Positions 1 through 7,243 of a stretch of 20,064 bases of DNA are shown piece after piece (position 1 is the first letter of the stretch; every line of letters starts with the position of its first letter). The position numbers and the translations under genes were made by a program. Origin of the DNA: Brooklawnia sp937867175. Its GTDB lineage: Bacteria > Actinomycetota > Actinomycetes > Propionibacteriales > Propionibacteriaceae. The stretch spans positions 1 to 20,064 of the forward strand of contig DAISIR010000031.1 in the NCBI GenBank assembly GCA_036821905.1. Direction: 5' to 3'. The notes beneath the pieces were generated by a model. That model made no database searches, was not told the DNA's origin, and worked only from the letters and a program-made list of their open reading frames with translations.

Positions 1-54
1 CCGGGCACGGCAACCGGTATCTCGCCCGAACGATCGGCGAGGCCGCCGTATCAG

Positions 55-1697
55 CCTCGATCCGCCGACCCGCCTTCGTGAGTGAGGGTCTCGGCGTTTC
101 TGGATTTCGGTCGGGTGATTTTGGCGGGTGGGCGTGGGAGGGCTGCCGGTCTGCCCGGCTTTTCCACTGGGGGTTCCTCGTGTCGTGCCCGTGAAGGGCG
201 GACAGGTCAGCTGGCGGTGACGGCGCCGGGTGGCCCGAGTGCTGCGGTGTAGAGCGCGTTGAGTTGGTCTTCCCAGGGCCAACCGCTGGGCAGGTGGAGT
301 CGCCAGCGTCGGGCCTGGTTCGCCACTCGGGCGGCGACCTGGATGAGGGTACGGCGCACCGTGCTGGTGTGGGCCTTGCCGAGGGTGCTGCTGGCCAGGC
401 GAGCGGCGGCGCGGGTCAGGTTGTACGCGATCGCGGTCAGGGCGAGCCAGGCGGCGTTCGCGGTGAACTTCCCCGACGGGGCGTGCGCCAGTGGCCCGTT
501 CTTCAGGTCGGCGAAGACCGCCTCAATGATGGCGTGATCCCGGTGGGTGGCCTCGGCCTGGACCAGGCCCAAGGCCATGTTCGAGAAGATGGCGTGGTAG
601 CGGTAGCCGGGCAGGAGTTCACCTTGGGACTTCGCCGTATTCGGGTTGAGGCGTTTGACCCGCCGGACGATCAGCCGGGCGGTGACGTGGTCGTGCTTGC
701 GGTGGGAGGTGAACGCGGTGAACGGTACTTCGGCGACCTCGGCGTCGGAGATCCATCGTCGTTGCTCGTCGTCGAAGATGGCGTTGGGGTAGCGGATCGG
801 CGTCCACGCCGACTCCTGGATGCTGGCGATGGCCTGGGTCACAGCCTTGTTGAGGCGGGCGGTGACCGAGAACTGGGCGCCACCAGCCCGAGCGGCGGTG
901 ATGACGTCGTGGCGGTAGTAGGCGCTGTCGGCGCGGACGATGACCATCCCGGGAGTGGGGACCGTCCTTCGGAGGGTGGCCAGGCTGTCTGCGATCAGGC
1001 GGGCGGCCCCGTGGGCGGAGTCGATGTTGCCCTTGCGGAGCCGGGTCGCGGCGATCACCGGCGCCGCGAGCGGGGTGGACAGGATCGCCACTTGGGCGTT
1101 CAACCCCTTCACCCGGCTGTAGCCGTAGGCGGCACCCTGCTTGTGGTAGCCGTGGGTTTCCCGGATCGTGTCATCCACATCCAGGTAGACGATCTGCTCG
1201 GCACCAGCCAGGATCGGCGACACCTGCGCCAAGTTGGCCAGCAGACGAGCTGCGACCGCATCCAACTGGCGCACGTGCCCGAACCGGTAGCCGCGCAGGT
1301 GGGTGCCCAGGGTGGTCGGCGCGCGCAGACCGGCGAAGACCCGGCCCATCCCACCGTGGCGGAGGACGTCCAGGTCACTGATGGAGTCCGCGCCCACGAC
1401 CAGACCCGCGATGATCGCCGACACCTTGGTCGACGTGTTCGCGCCCGCAGTGCCCGGCACCGTCACATGCTTGGCGACCAGTTCGTGCAGGCCGGCATGT
1501 TCGGCCAATCCCATCACCGCCGGTAGGCCGCCATAGGCGATCAGGCTCGGGTCGTCGAACACCGGCTCAAGGCTGTGGCAGACTTTCACTACGAGTGCTC
1601 CTGTTCAAGGTCACAATGGCGTCTTCACAAACACCATTATCCCTTGCCACAGGAGCATTCGCTGTCACAGCACGCAGACTACCTCGGCGGATCGAGG
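55..1697 (-). mobile_element. Complete IS1380-family insertion sequence
   Basis: A 1643-bp element. Its ends are perfect 14-bp inverted repeats: CCTCGATCCGCCGA at 55-68 and its reverse complement TCGGCGGATCGAGG at 1684-1697. It is flanked by a direct ATCAG duplication at 50-54 and 1698-1702. It carries one transposase gene on the minus strand. Bases 69-206 and 1590-1683 are non-coding end regions. The second region holds an inverted repeat, TGCTCCTGT at 1596-1604 against ACAGGAGCA at 1649-1657, just upstream of the transposase start. Intact ends, target duplication and open transposase frame suggest a recent insertion that may still be able to move. Confidence 0.88.
207..1589 (-). CDS. IS1380-family transposase
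   Basis: A 460-residue DDE transposase (RNase H fold) that would cut and join the ends of its element. The catalytic acids can be placed: Asp137 in YLDVDDTIRETHG, Asp221 in VRADSAYYR, and Glu356 in HAIIEAVFADLKNGPL. The stretch between them (GYHKQGAAYGYSRVKGLNAQ) is typical of IS1380 proteins, and the length fits the family. The start is a GTG at 1589; AGGAG lies 8 bases upstream on the minus strand, which supports it. The frame is unbroken. It sits inside inverted repeats at 55-68 and 1684-1697, inserted antiparallel to the IS110 gene it disrupts. Confidence 0.9.
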   Translation of the reverse strand: MKVCHSLEPVFDDPSLIAYGGLPAVMGLAEHAGLHELVAKHVTVPGTAGANTSTKVSAIIAGLVVGADSISDLDVLRHGGMGRVFAGLRAPTTLGTHLRGYRFGHVRQLDAVAARLLANLAQVSPILAGAEQIVYLDVDDTIRETHGYHKQGAAYGYSRVKGLNAQVAILSTPLAAPVIAATRLRKGNIDSAHGAARLIADSLATLRRTVPTPGMVIVRADSAYYRHDVITAARAGGAQFSVTARLNKAVTQAIASIQESAWTPIRYPNAIFDDEQRRWISDAEVAEVPFTAFTSHRKHDHVTARLIVRRVKRLNPNTAKSQGELLPGYRYHAIFSNMALGLVQAEATHRDHAIIEAVFADLKNGPLAHAPSGKFTANAAWLALTAIAYNLTRAAARLASSTLGKAHTSTVRRTLIQVAARVANQARRWRLHLPSGWPWEDQLNALYTAALGPPGAVTAS

Positions 1698-1976
1698 ATC
1701 AGCGGGCAGAACCGACACGTTCCTCGGCGCCCGTTGCCGGCGCATCGCTCGCCGTCGCGGGAAGAAGAAGGCCATGGTCGCGGTCGGCCGCTCGATCCTG
1801 ACCATCGTTTGGCACCTCCTGGCCGACCCCGACGCCCGCTTCAACGACCTCGGCCCCGACCACTACGACAAACGCGTCTCGACCACCGCCAAACGCCGCA
1901 GCCACGTCCGTAGCCTCGAAGCACTCGGTTACACCGTCACCCTGCAACCCGCCGCCTGAACCACTGCCCAACCTCT

Positions 1977-1995
1977 CACCCGGCTCCGCCGGGTG
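1977..1995 (+). other. Perfect hairpin after the IS110 gene
   Basis: CACCCGGC (1977-1984), loop TCC, GCCGGGTG (1988-1995) form an 8-bp perfect stem 17 bases after the IS110 stop codon. It could end transcription, but no T-run follows it. It could also be an end structure of the IS110 element, whose right boundary I cannot place. Confidence 0.5.
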
Positions 1996-2055
1996 CTGCC
2001 GCGCGCGTGGCTGAGTTCATTCTCGGACTAGTGGATCTAGCTCTACTGGATCAAC

Positions 2056-2099
2056 GCTGCGGTTCGCTCCTCGCAGCGCTGCGGTGCGGTCCTCGCCAC
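2056..2099. repeat. Two tandem 22-bp imperfect repeats, first one a hairpin
   Basis: Unit 1 (2056-2077) and unit 2 (2078-2099) differ at four positions and abut exactly. Unit 1 has complementary ends GCTGCG and CGCAGC that can fold into a 6-bp stem. The pair lies just past the 3' end of the minus-strand operon ending at 2103, so it may stop that transcript. There is no T-run. Confidence 0.45.
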
Positions 2100-2102
2100 A
2101 GT

Positions 2103-2570
2103 TCACTCCTGCAGGGAGAGGCCCGGGATGGGGAGCGCTTCCTCGCTGGGGTCCTCAGCATAGTCGTCACGAGTGTCGACGCGGACCTTCGTGAAAGGAG
2201 CCGTCACAGGGAGTTCCAGCTCAACGTCCATGAGGGCAGCATTGACGTTGAGCGCGCGGCGGGCAACGTCGTACAGCTCTTCAGTGAACCCGCCAATGTA
2301 GCGATCTACAAAGTTCTTCATGGCCCGGCGGTTCCCCGCCACAGGCTTTCCTCCTTGCAGGATGCCCTTCACCAAGACTTGGGCCCAGCTCCCGTCATGA
2401 ACGCTCAGCAAGTGAGCCACGACCACAACAAGGGGGGTCGGTGAGGCAGCAAGTGGGATCGCCGAGACGCTCCACTTGAGTGTGTCGGAAGCCTCCGCCT
2501 CCGAGTTCACCTCTAGTCGTACAACTCGGCATTCAAATTGAACTGGTGGCTTATCGCCGGCTTCAGGCAT
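2103..2570 (-). CDS. Possible SecB-like chaperone of a TAC module
   Basis: A 155-residue soluble protein with no signal peptide or membrane segment. Residues about 10-70 look like alternating beta strands (FECRVVRLEVN, LKWSVSAIPL, PLVVVVAHLLSV). They are followed by GFTEELYDVARRALNVNAALMDVELELP, which matches the pattern of the SecB core, an 'LY.YAR..I..L.......L.LP'-like helix and strand. The ATG at 2570 overlaps the stop of the upstream gene (ATGCCTGA), so translation is probably coupled. In mycobacterial TAC loci a SecB-like chaperone follows the antitoxin in this order, holds it in a foldable state and protects it from proteolysis. The SecB assignment rests on pattern and gene order rather than strong identity. 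It could instead be an unrelated hypothetical protein. Confidence 0.45.
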   Translation of the reverse strand: MPEAGDKPPVQFECRVVRLEVNSEAEASDTLKWSVSAIPLAASPTPLVVVVAHLLSVHDGSWAQVLVKGILQGGKPVAGNRRAMKNFVDRYIGGFTEELYDVARRALNVNAALMDVELELPVTAPFTKVRVDTRDDYAEDPSEEALPIPGLSLQE

Positions 2571-3000
2571 CAACCCAGACCGATCGCTTCAAATGGACTC
2601 TCCGTACGCTGTTGCCAGAGAGCGCGATCCACGTGGGGGTCTTCTGCCTATCCCACACGCGATCCCCCTGCACCTGCTGAGCTCGGTCTGCAACATCGGG
2701 ATCGGCTTGATTGGCGCTTGACCACCTAGTCTCCAAGCGTGTCTGCAGCTTCGCGTCCACTGCAACCAACAGCGCTTGAAGGTCCGTGAGAGTCAGGTCC
2801 CAGCGCCCGGAAAGCAGAGACCGGACTTCGTCCTCCCGCATACCCAGCGATTCCGTCAAGGCAGCATGGTCCAGATCCGCGTCATGGACGGCGCGCCGAA
2901 GCTGTGCGAAGAGCCCTTCGAGCGCTTCCCGGTTAGCCGCCGCCAGACGCTCCATCGGAGTCGGCTTCTCGTCGAGCCAGAACAGATCCGTTGCACTCAT
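2563..3000 (-). CDS. HTH antitoxin-like regulator with C-terminal tail
   Basis: A 145-residue protein, probably a DNA-binding antitoxin. Residues about 30-90 form an XRE/Cro-type helical region (LDHAALTESLGMREDEVRSLLSGR, then LTLTDLQALLVAVDAKL). Residues 91-145 form a tail rich in Trp, Gln and Arg (RVWDRQKTPTWIALSG) that a plain HTH antitoxin does not need. In HigA1-type TAC antitoxins a tail of this kind is the chaperone-addiction segment. The chosen ATG at 3000 has GGAGGGAG just upstream; a longer frame reaching upstream would overlap most of the preceding gene and is unlikely. It begins 22 bases after the toxin-like gene stops and overlaps the SecB-like gene by 8 bases. Confidence 0.6.
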   Translation of the reverse strand: MSATDLFWLDEKPTPMERLAAANREALEGLFAQLRRAVHDADLDHAALTESLGMREDEVRSLLSGRWDLTLTDLQALLVAVDAKLQTRLETRWSSANQADPDVADRAQQVQGDRVWDRQKTPTWIALSGNSVRRVHLKRSVWVDA

Positions 3001-3022
3001 GCCGCTCCCTCCATCTCTCTGA

Positions 3023-3514
3023 TCACAGTAGTCCAGCCGCTCGCTTCGCTTGATTGCCAGCCCAGACCTCAAGTCGACCATGAGCCTCCTGGATGGAAGC
3101 TTGCTGCTCATGGCCCACGTCTTTGCCCGCCGGCTTGGTGCCAAGCAGGGCGAACAAGACAAGCTTAGGTTGCCCCATCGGCTCCGCGCAGTACAGCCGC
3201 GGCTTCCGCGGAGGCTGGAACAGGTGCCCCTCGACAACGGGGCGAAGCTCGTAGAGGGCCCGTGAGCCCGAAATGACCCGACCTTCAGCCTGCTGGTGAT
3301 CGCCAAACACAAGCACCCCTGCCTTCACCTTCTTCATCAAGGCCATGAGTCGATCCGCGTAGATCGACGCTTGGACTGGAGGCAGTTTGGGATCCAGGTT
3401 GCCTGAGCGGAAACGGTTGATCTCATCACGACACTCCGCCAAGAACTCAAGCTCGGTCGCTTCCCTACCGCAGGCGCGGCACCCGACCGGCTGCTCCGCT
3501 ACGAAGAGCGCCAT
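3023..3514 (-). CDS. RelE/HigB-like toxin candidate
   Basis: A 163-residue protein, first gene of the three-gene operon. The C-terminal half follows the RelE/HigB plan. SRALYELRPVVEG matches the 'LyELR' strand. RLYCAEP matches the 'yRvlYf' strand. PKLVLFALLGTKPAGKD matches 'ivlLhgf.KK'. The final helix, ASIQEAHGRLEVW, matches 'ei..A..R...w'. RelE-fold toxins cut mRNA on the ribosome. The N-terminus carries CRAC (residues 13-16), which is unusual for such short toxins. No clear ribosome-binding site precedes the ATG at 3514, so the start is uncertain. The order toxin, antitoxin, chaperone matches M. tuberculosis higB1-higA1-Rv1957. Toxin function is inferred. Confidence 0.55.
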   Translation of the reverse strand: MALFVAEQPVGCRACGREATELEFLAECRDEINRFRSGNLDPKLPPVQASIYADRLMALMKKVKAGVLVFGDHQQAEGRVISGSRALYELRPVVEGHLFQPPRKPRLYCAEPMGQPKLVLFALLGTKPAGKDVGHEQQASIQEAHGRLEVWAGNQAKRAAGLL

Positions 3515-3589
3515 GATCGAACCCGTGTCGGCCTGGTCAGCTTGGCGTCGACTCGTCGATGAGTGTTACCGGGGTGCACATTCCTGATG

Positions 3590-3608
3590 CTAGCTTGGTC
3601 GAAGCTAG
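3590..3608. promoter_or_regulatory. Palindrome upstream of the TAC-like operon
   Basis: CTAGCTT (3590-3596) and AAGCTAG (3602-3608) form a perfect 7-bp inverted repeat around GGTCG, 75 bases before the toxin-like start codon at 3514. HTH antitoxins usually repress their own operon by binding such palindromes. This is a candidate operator only. Confidence 0.35.
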
Positions 3609-4564
3609 GCATCTCGCCCGCCACACGCGAGGGGCATCCGTTGAGATCTGGAGCGCAGCCGACTCCAGTTCCACCCCTGAGCAGTCTGGAGCAGAGATAA
3701 CAGTCTGGCCCGACCTGTAGCGAACCAGTCCTTATCGCGCCGAGCCCCTGCGCATCTATTTACCCCCGCTTACCGCCGCCGAGCATCCTTGGATCGACTG
3801 ATCCACTTCCTGCCGATTGGTTCGCGCGGCGAAGGCCAAGAAGGGCACCGGCGATCGCAGTGAACTTTGAACCAGCCCCAGGCTCAAGGCTGCGCTTCCT
3901 ACTCCGCGCGATTCGATGCGTGCACCCGTGCGGCCGCAATCTGTTCCAGTTCTTCGCGGCTGAGTTGATAGTTGTAGCAGCTGAATCCACGCTCGCGACT
4001 GTCCATCATCCTGCGGAAGGCGACGAGCATCCGCGAGTAGACGTCGAGCATTGGCCGATGCGAGTTACCGTCATCGCGTTTGCAGCCGTGGCGCTGCCAG
4101 CGTGGCCGTGGGTCACCCCACTGAGGAGCAGTGGCTCTCACCGAGCGCAATATGCAAACGGCTGCTGACGTTGGTCCCGCTCGTTGATCGGCAAACGCCT
4201 GCCTGCGCTTGCATCTACCAAAGCAGCTCGGGAGGCAGCACCTTGAACTTGACGACGACGGTCGTACATCGTTGGATGCCAGGCGCCCTGACGTGTACTC
4301 TGCTCCGCAGGGCCGGGTGGTGTCGAGATCTTCCTGGGGGTGGGTAAGACCGACACCCCGGCTCTTCTTCATCCCATGCGGAGCCCGCGACTCGCACGCA
4401 TGGATGGCGATACGCGCATCGATGCAGTTCAACACCAGGCCGAGATGCTTGGACTACGTCTTCATAGCCATCTGCCCCCTCGTTGACGTCCGAATGCTCC
4501 CGCAACACAACAAGCACGCCGCCAGTGGTAGCTGCTCACTCAACCACTCTTGGGGCCGCGAACA
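3609..4564. other. Gene-poor stretch between the TAC-like operon and the IS1634 element
   Basis: No convincing gene was found on either strand. Open frames here have no recognisable motif and no good ribosome-binding site. The most protein-like piece is the minus-strand end of a frame at about 3899-4060, with MLDVYSRMLVAFRRMMD and QLSREELEQIAAARVHA, which I cannot assign. A short direct repeat, CAGTCTGG, occurs at 3682-3689 and 3701-3708. The stretch may be old mobile-element debris. Confidence 0.4.
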
Positions 4565-6595
4565 GTCCGGACTTCCGCAGTTGGTGGGCATTTTCGGGGG
4601 TTGCTGATCGTGTTTGTGCTGGTCAGCGGGGATTCGGGTCGTCGAGAACCTGAAATCGTGTAGGCACACGCGTTTGGTGTGTCGTAGCCTGCCGTCGTGT
4701 GTTCGTGTGGCATGCTGGTGGGCATGTACTTGCGGCAGACGAGGCGGACGAACCGGGACGGGTCGGTGGTGTCGTACCTGCAGTTGGCGCACAACGAACG
4801 CCATCCGGTCACGGGCGTGTCGACGGCGAGGGTGATCCACAACTTCGGTCGGGCCGAGACGGTCGACCGGGAGGCGCTGGCCCGGCTGGTCGGGTCGATC
4901 TCCCGGATACTCACCCCGGAACAGGCCGTGGCGGGCCCGGCGGCGGGTGCTGGCGAGGTGCACGTCCTCGACTCGCGGCGGATGGGTGGGGCGTGGGTGT
5001 TGGATGCGTTGTGGCAGCGGCTCGGGATCGCGGCGGCGCTCCGCACGGCTGCTGCGGGTCGCCGGTTGGACGCCGAGGTGGTGGAACGGGTCCTGTTCGC
5101 GCTGGTCGCGCAGCGGGCGTTGGAACCGGGTTCGAAGCTGGCCGCGACCGGGTGGGTCGCCGAGCGGGTCGCGATCACTGGTTGTGCGGGGTTCAGTGAT
5201 GATGCGGCCTACCGGGGCATGGACTTCCTCGTCGACGCCCTGCCCGAGATCGCCTCGGAGATCTTCGCGTCGGTGGCGCACCTGCTCAACCTGGACCTCG
5301 ACATCGTGTTCGTCGACACGACCAGTACCTACTGGGAGACCGAGGGCCCCGACCTGCTCCCCGAACTGCAAGACGAGGGCTTGGGTGATGGTCTAGGCGC
5401 GGGGAACCCGGTGGAGGCGGGACGGCGAGCGTTCGGGCATTCGAAGGACCACCGGGCTGATCTGCCGCAGGTGGTGATCGCGATGGCGGTCACCCGCGAC
5501 GGGGTGCCGGTGCGCTGCTGGACGTTCCCCGGCTCGCAGAACGATCAGGCGATCATCCGCACGATCAAGGATGATCTGGGCGCGTGGAACCTGCGCCGGC
5601 CGGTGTGGGTCGCCGACCGGGGGTTCGCCTCAGCCGGCAACCGCGCCTACCTGACCAAGGGCGGCGGGCACTACATCCACGCCGAGAAACTGCGCCACAC
5701 CAACACCGAGGCCGCCGCAGCCCTGGCCCGCCCCGGCCGCTACCAGACGGTGGCCGGGAACCTGCGCGTCAAGGAGGTCCACGTCAACCCCGGCGGCGGG
5801 CACGGAGAGGCGGGGGCTCGTACCCAACGGTTCGTGGTGTGCCACAACCCCGAACAAGCCGACCGGGACGCTACCGTGCGCGCCAACCTGGTCGAACACC
5901 TGACCGGGCTCATCGACGGCTCGGATGCGTGGACACCGGCCAGGCGCAGCGAGTTCGTCGGGTCGTTGACCGACAAGCCCGGCCTGCGCCGCTACCTGCG
6001 TCGCACCAAGACCGGGCTGCTCCGCCTCGACCACACCACGATCAAACGCGAGGCCCACCTCGACGGCAAATGGCTGCTCCGCACCTCCGATGTCACCCTG
6101 AGTGCCGAGGACCTCGCCGCCGCGTACAAGCAGTTGCTGGCCGTGGAACGTGGCTGGCGCGACATGAAGGGCGCCCTCAAGCTGCGCCCGGTGTTCCACT
6201 ACCGCGAGGACCGGATCCGCGCCCACGTGCAACTGTGCTGGCTCGCCCTGCTGCTGATCCGGGTGATCGAGAACACCACCGGCGACACGTGGCGCAACAT
6301 CGCCCACGAGTTGGACCGGATGCACCTGGTCACGCTGGCCACCGGCGACGGCCAAGTCGCGCAACGCTCGGCCATCACAGCACGGCAGAAGACCATCCTC
6401 ACCCAGCTCGGCCTGCCCGAACCGCCCCGGTTCCTCGACTTCACCCTCCCCACCGACTGAGCCCCCAGACCGGCCCACCAGCCAACCCACAGGCCCCTGT
6501 AGTAACACGACCCCACCCTGCCCGAAACCACGTCCACGCTAGCCAACCCACGTTTACAGCCCAAACGTGTGCCCATCATCTGCGGAAGTCCGGAC
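4565..6595 (+). mobile_element. IS1634-family insertion sequence
   Basis: A 2031-bp element bounded by inverted repeats at 4565-4590 and 6570-6595 that match at 24 of 26 positions. The first 16 bases, GTCCGGACTTCCGCAG, are identical at both ends. The tip GTCCGGAC is itself a palindrome. It carries one intact transposase. I see no target duplication: the left flank is GCGAACA and the right flank is AGTGGGT. A flank may therefore have rearranged after insertion, or the true ends may be offset. Confidence 0.8.
4724..6460 (+). CDS. IS1634-family (IS4 group) transposase
   Basis: A DDE transposase of about 578 residues. From the ATG at 4724 the protein begins MYLRQTRRTNRDGSVVSYLQ, the usual opening of IS1634 proteins; in-frame starts at 4697 (GTG) and 4712 (ATG) would add 9 or 4 residues. 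Catalytic acids are visible: Asp198 in IVFVDTTSTYWE, Asp298 in VWVADRGFASAGN, and Glu475 in AVERGWRDMKGALKLRPVFH, the YREK-like region. The end, AHVQLCWLALLLIRVIE, is the conserved terminal helix. The frame is intact and the length normal. It lies alone inside the inverted repeats at 4565-4590 and 6570-6595, so the element looks able to transpose. Confidence 0.88.
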   Translation: MYLRQTRRTNRDGSVVSYLQLAHNERHPVTGVSTARVIHNFGRAETVDREALARLVGSISRILTPEQAVAGPAAGAGEVHVLDSRRMGGAWVLDALWQRLGIAAALRTAAAGRRLDAEVVERVLFALVAQRALEPGSKLAATGWVAERVAITGCAGFSDDAAYRGMDFLVDALPEIASEIFASVAHLLNLDLDIVFVDTTSTYWETEGPDLLPELQDEGLGDGLGAGNPVEAGRRAFGHSKDHRADLPQVVIAMAVTRDGVPVRCWTFPGSQNDQAIIRTIKDDLGAWNLRRPVWVADRGFASAGNRAYLTKGGGHYIHAEKLRHTNTEAAAALARPGRYQTVAGNLRVKEVHVNPGGGHGEAGARTQRFVVCHNPEQADRDATVRANLVEHLTGLIDGSDAWTPARRSEFVGSLTDKPGLRRYLRRTKTGLLRLDHTTIKREAHLDGKWLLRTSDVTLSAEDLAAAYKQLLAVERGWRDMKGALKLRPVFHYREDRIRAHVQLCWLALLLIRVIENTTGDTWRNIAHELDRMHLVTLATGDGQVAQRSAITARQKTILTQLGLPEPPRFLDFTLPTD

Positions 6596-6754
6596 AGTGG
6601 GTAACCGCATTTGAGCCACGCATGGAGGGCTCACGTCTGTGGGTCGCGTCCCCTAGGCTCAAGTTCCGGTTCTGGCCTTGCGTCGGTTCGATTAGCGGAT
6701 GAGACTTGTCATCAAGGGCCTTGTCGAACCAACAGTCAGGCTGACAGCTGCGAC

Positions 6755-6778
6755 GATTCCCCATAAGTTACCCCATAA
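6755..6778. repeat. Tandem 12-bp motifs, left arm of the att-like site
   Basis: GATTCCCCATAA (6755-6766) and GTTACCCCATAA (6767-6778) abut and match at 10 of 12 positions. The same motif recurs on the other side of the tRNA fragment. This resembles arm-type binding sites of tyrosine integrases. Plasmid-type iterons are another reading. Confidence 0.55.
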
Positions 6779-6843
6779 CCTGCCGTCAGCCTCGCACCGC
6801 TTCCCGTTCTCCCTTGTCAAAGAGCAGTTGCCCGGAGCTACAG

Positions 6844-6868
6844 AAAGGTTCAAGTCCTCTCTCGGACA
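6844..6868 (+). other. 3'-end fragment of a tRNA gene (Leu-like), possible att core
   Basis: The T-arm is recognisable: AAAGG, loop TTCAAGT, CCTCT. The seven acceptor bases CTCGGAC and discriminator A follow directly. The sequence GGTTCAAGTCC...CTCGGACA matches the 3' end of bacterial leucine tRNAs with a GTCCGAG acceptor. No 5' half (no GTCCGAG, D-arm or anticodon arm) precedes it, so it is not a functional tRNA. Integrases of islands and phages recombine at tRNA 3' ends and leave such fragments. Confidence 0.6.
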
Positions 6869-6944
6869 CGATTTTGAGTCCCGGTTTGATAAGGCTAATC
6901 ACCTAGTCCGGCCGAGGTTTGCTGGTTTTCGGCGATGGTCGGAA

Positions 6945-6986
6945 GTGGCCCCCAGATACCCCAAAGGGGACTCTGATTCCCCAGAA
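6945..6986. repeat. Right-hand copies of the 12-bp motif
   Basis: GATACCCCAAAG (6955-6966) and GATTCCCCAGAA (6975-6986) fit the consensus of the tandem pair at 6755-6778. GTGGCCCCCAGA (6945-6956) is a weaker copy that overlaps the first. All copies lie in the same orientation, and they bracket the tRNA fragment at 6844-6868. Confidence 0.5.
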
Positions 6987-7184
6987 GTCAGCCCAAACGC
7001 CGCAAACCTCCACGCCCGATTCTGCGGACCTCTGCGCCCATCCGTCGGAGCGCCGATGGGCCGCGCAGAGCCCCGACGACCAGTCGTCGCTTTCCCAGAC
7101 GCGCATCGTCTCGTCCAGGCGGCGCCCGTGGACAGCGGCGCCCTTGGGCGGCACAATGGTGCGCTGCAGAAGGAGCATCCCCAT

Positions 7185-7218
7185 GAGCACGTTGTTGCAG
7201 ATCCGGCCGGTCAATTGA
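7185..7218 (+). other. Possible short leader peptide before the exporter
   Basis: An ATG near 7183-7185 is preceded by a good AAGGAG ribosome-binding site and opens an 11-residue frame, MSTLLQIRPVN, ending at TGA 7216-7218. That is 25 bases before the exporter start, which has no clear ribosome-binding site of its own. It may couple translation or be a chance frame. Confidence 0.3.
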
Positions 7219-7243
7219 CACGATCCAACCGGCACAAAGCGTC

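Larger units (their letters stand above)
1..1959 (+). pseudogene. IS110-family transposase, 3' part, split by an IS1380 element
   Basis: This is the C-terminal part of an IS110-family (DEDD, Transposase_20) transposase; its 5' part lies outside the window. The first piece (3-54) reads GHGNRYLARTIGEAAVSA. The second piece (1703-1959) reads on through RTDTFLGAR, RRIARRRGKKKA and VAVGRSILTIVWHLL to a TGA at 1957-1959. Removing bases 55-1697 and one copy of the 5-bp duplication ATCAG rejoins the two pieces in frame across a single codon (g54 + c1703 g1704), so this was one gene before the insertion. The family enzyme recombines circular IS110 DNA into targets, guided by an element-encoded RNA, but the disrupted copy should be inactive. 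The interruption falls in the conserved GNRYL..LGEAA region of the C-terminal domain. Confidence 0.85.
6596..7243. other. Gene-poor junction with attachment-site-like structure
   Basis: There is no convincing gene over 648 bases between the IS1634 element and the exporter gene. The stretch holds a tRNA 3'-end fragment (6844-6868), four good copies of a 12-bp motif on both sides of it (6755-6986), a 9-bp inverted repeat (GAGGTTTGC 6914-6922, GCAAACCTC 7002-7010), and a short candidate leader reading frame (7185-7218). The longer frames covering this stretch have no family signature. Confidence 0.5.

Noticed and set aside
264..1526. Long plus-strand frame opposite the IS1380 transposase
   Set aside because: It is the antisense shadow of a well-supported transposase and has no family motif.
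3899..4435. Minus-strand frame of 178 residues
   Set aside because: Cys/Arg/Ser-rich N-terminal half, no ribosome-binding site and no recognisable domain. Only the last 50 residues look protein-like, and they could not be assigned.
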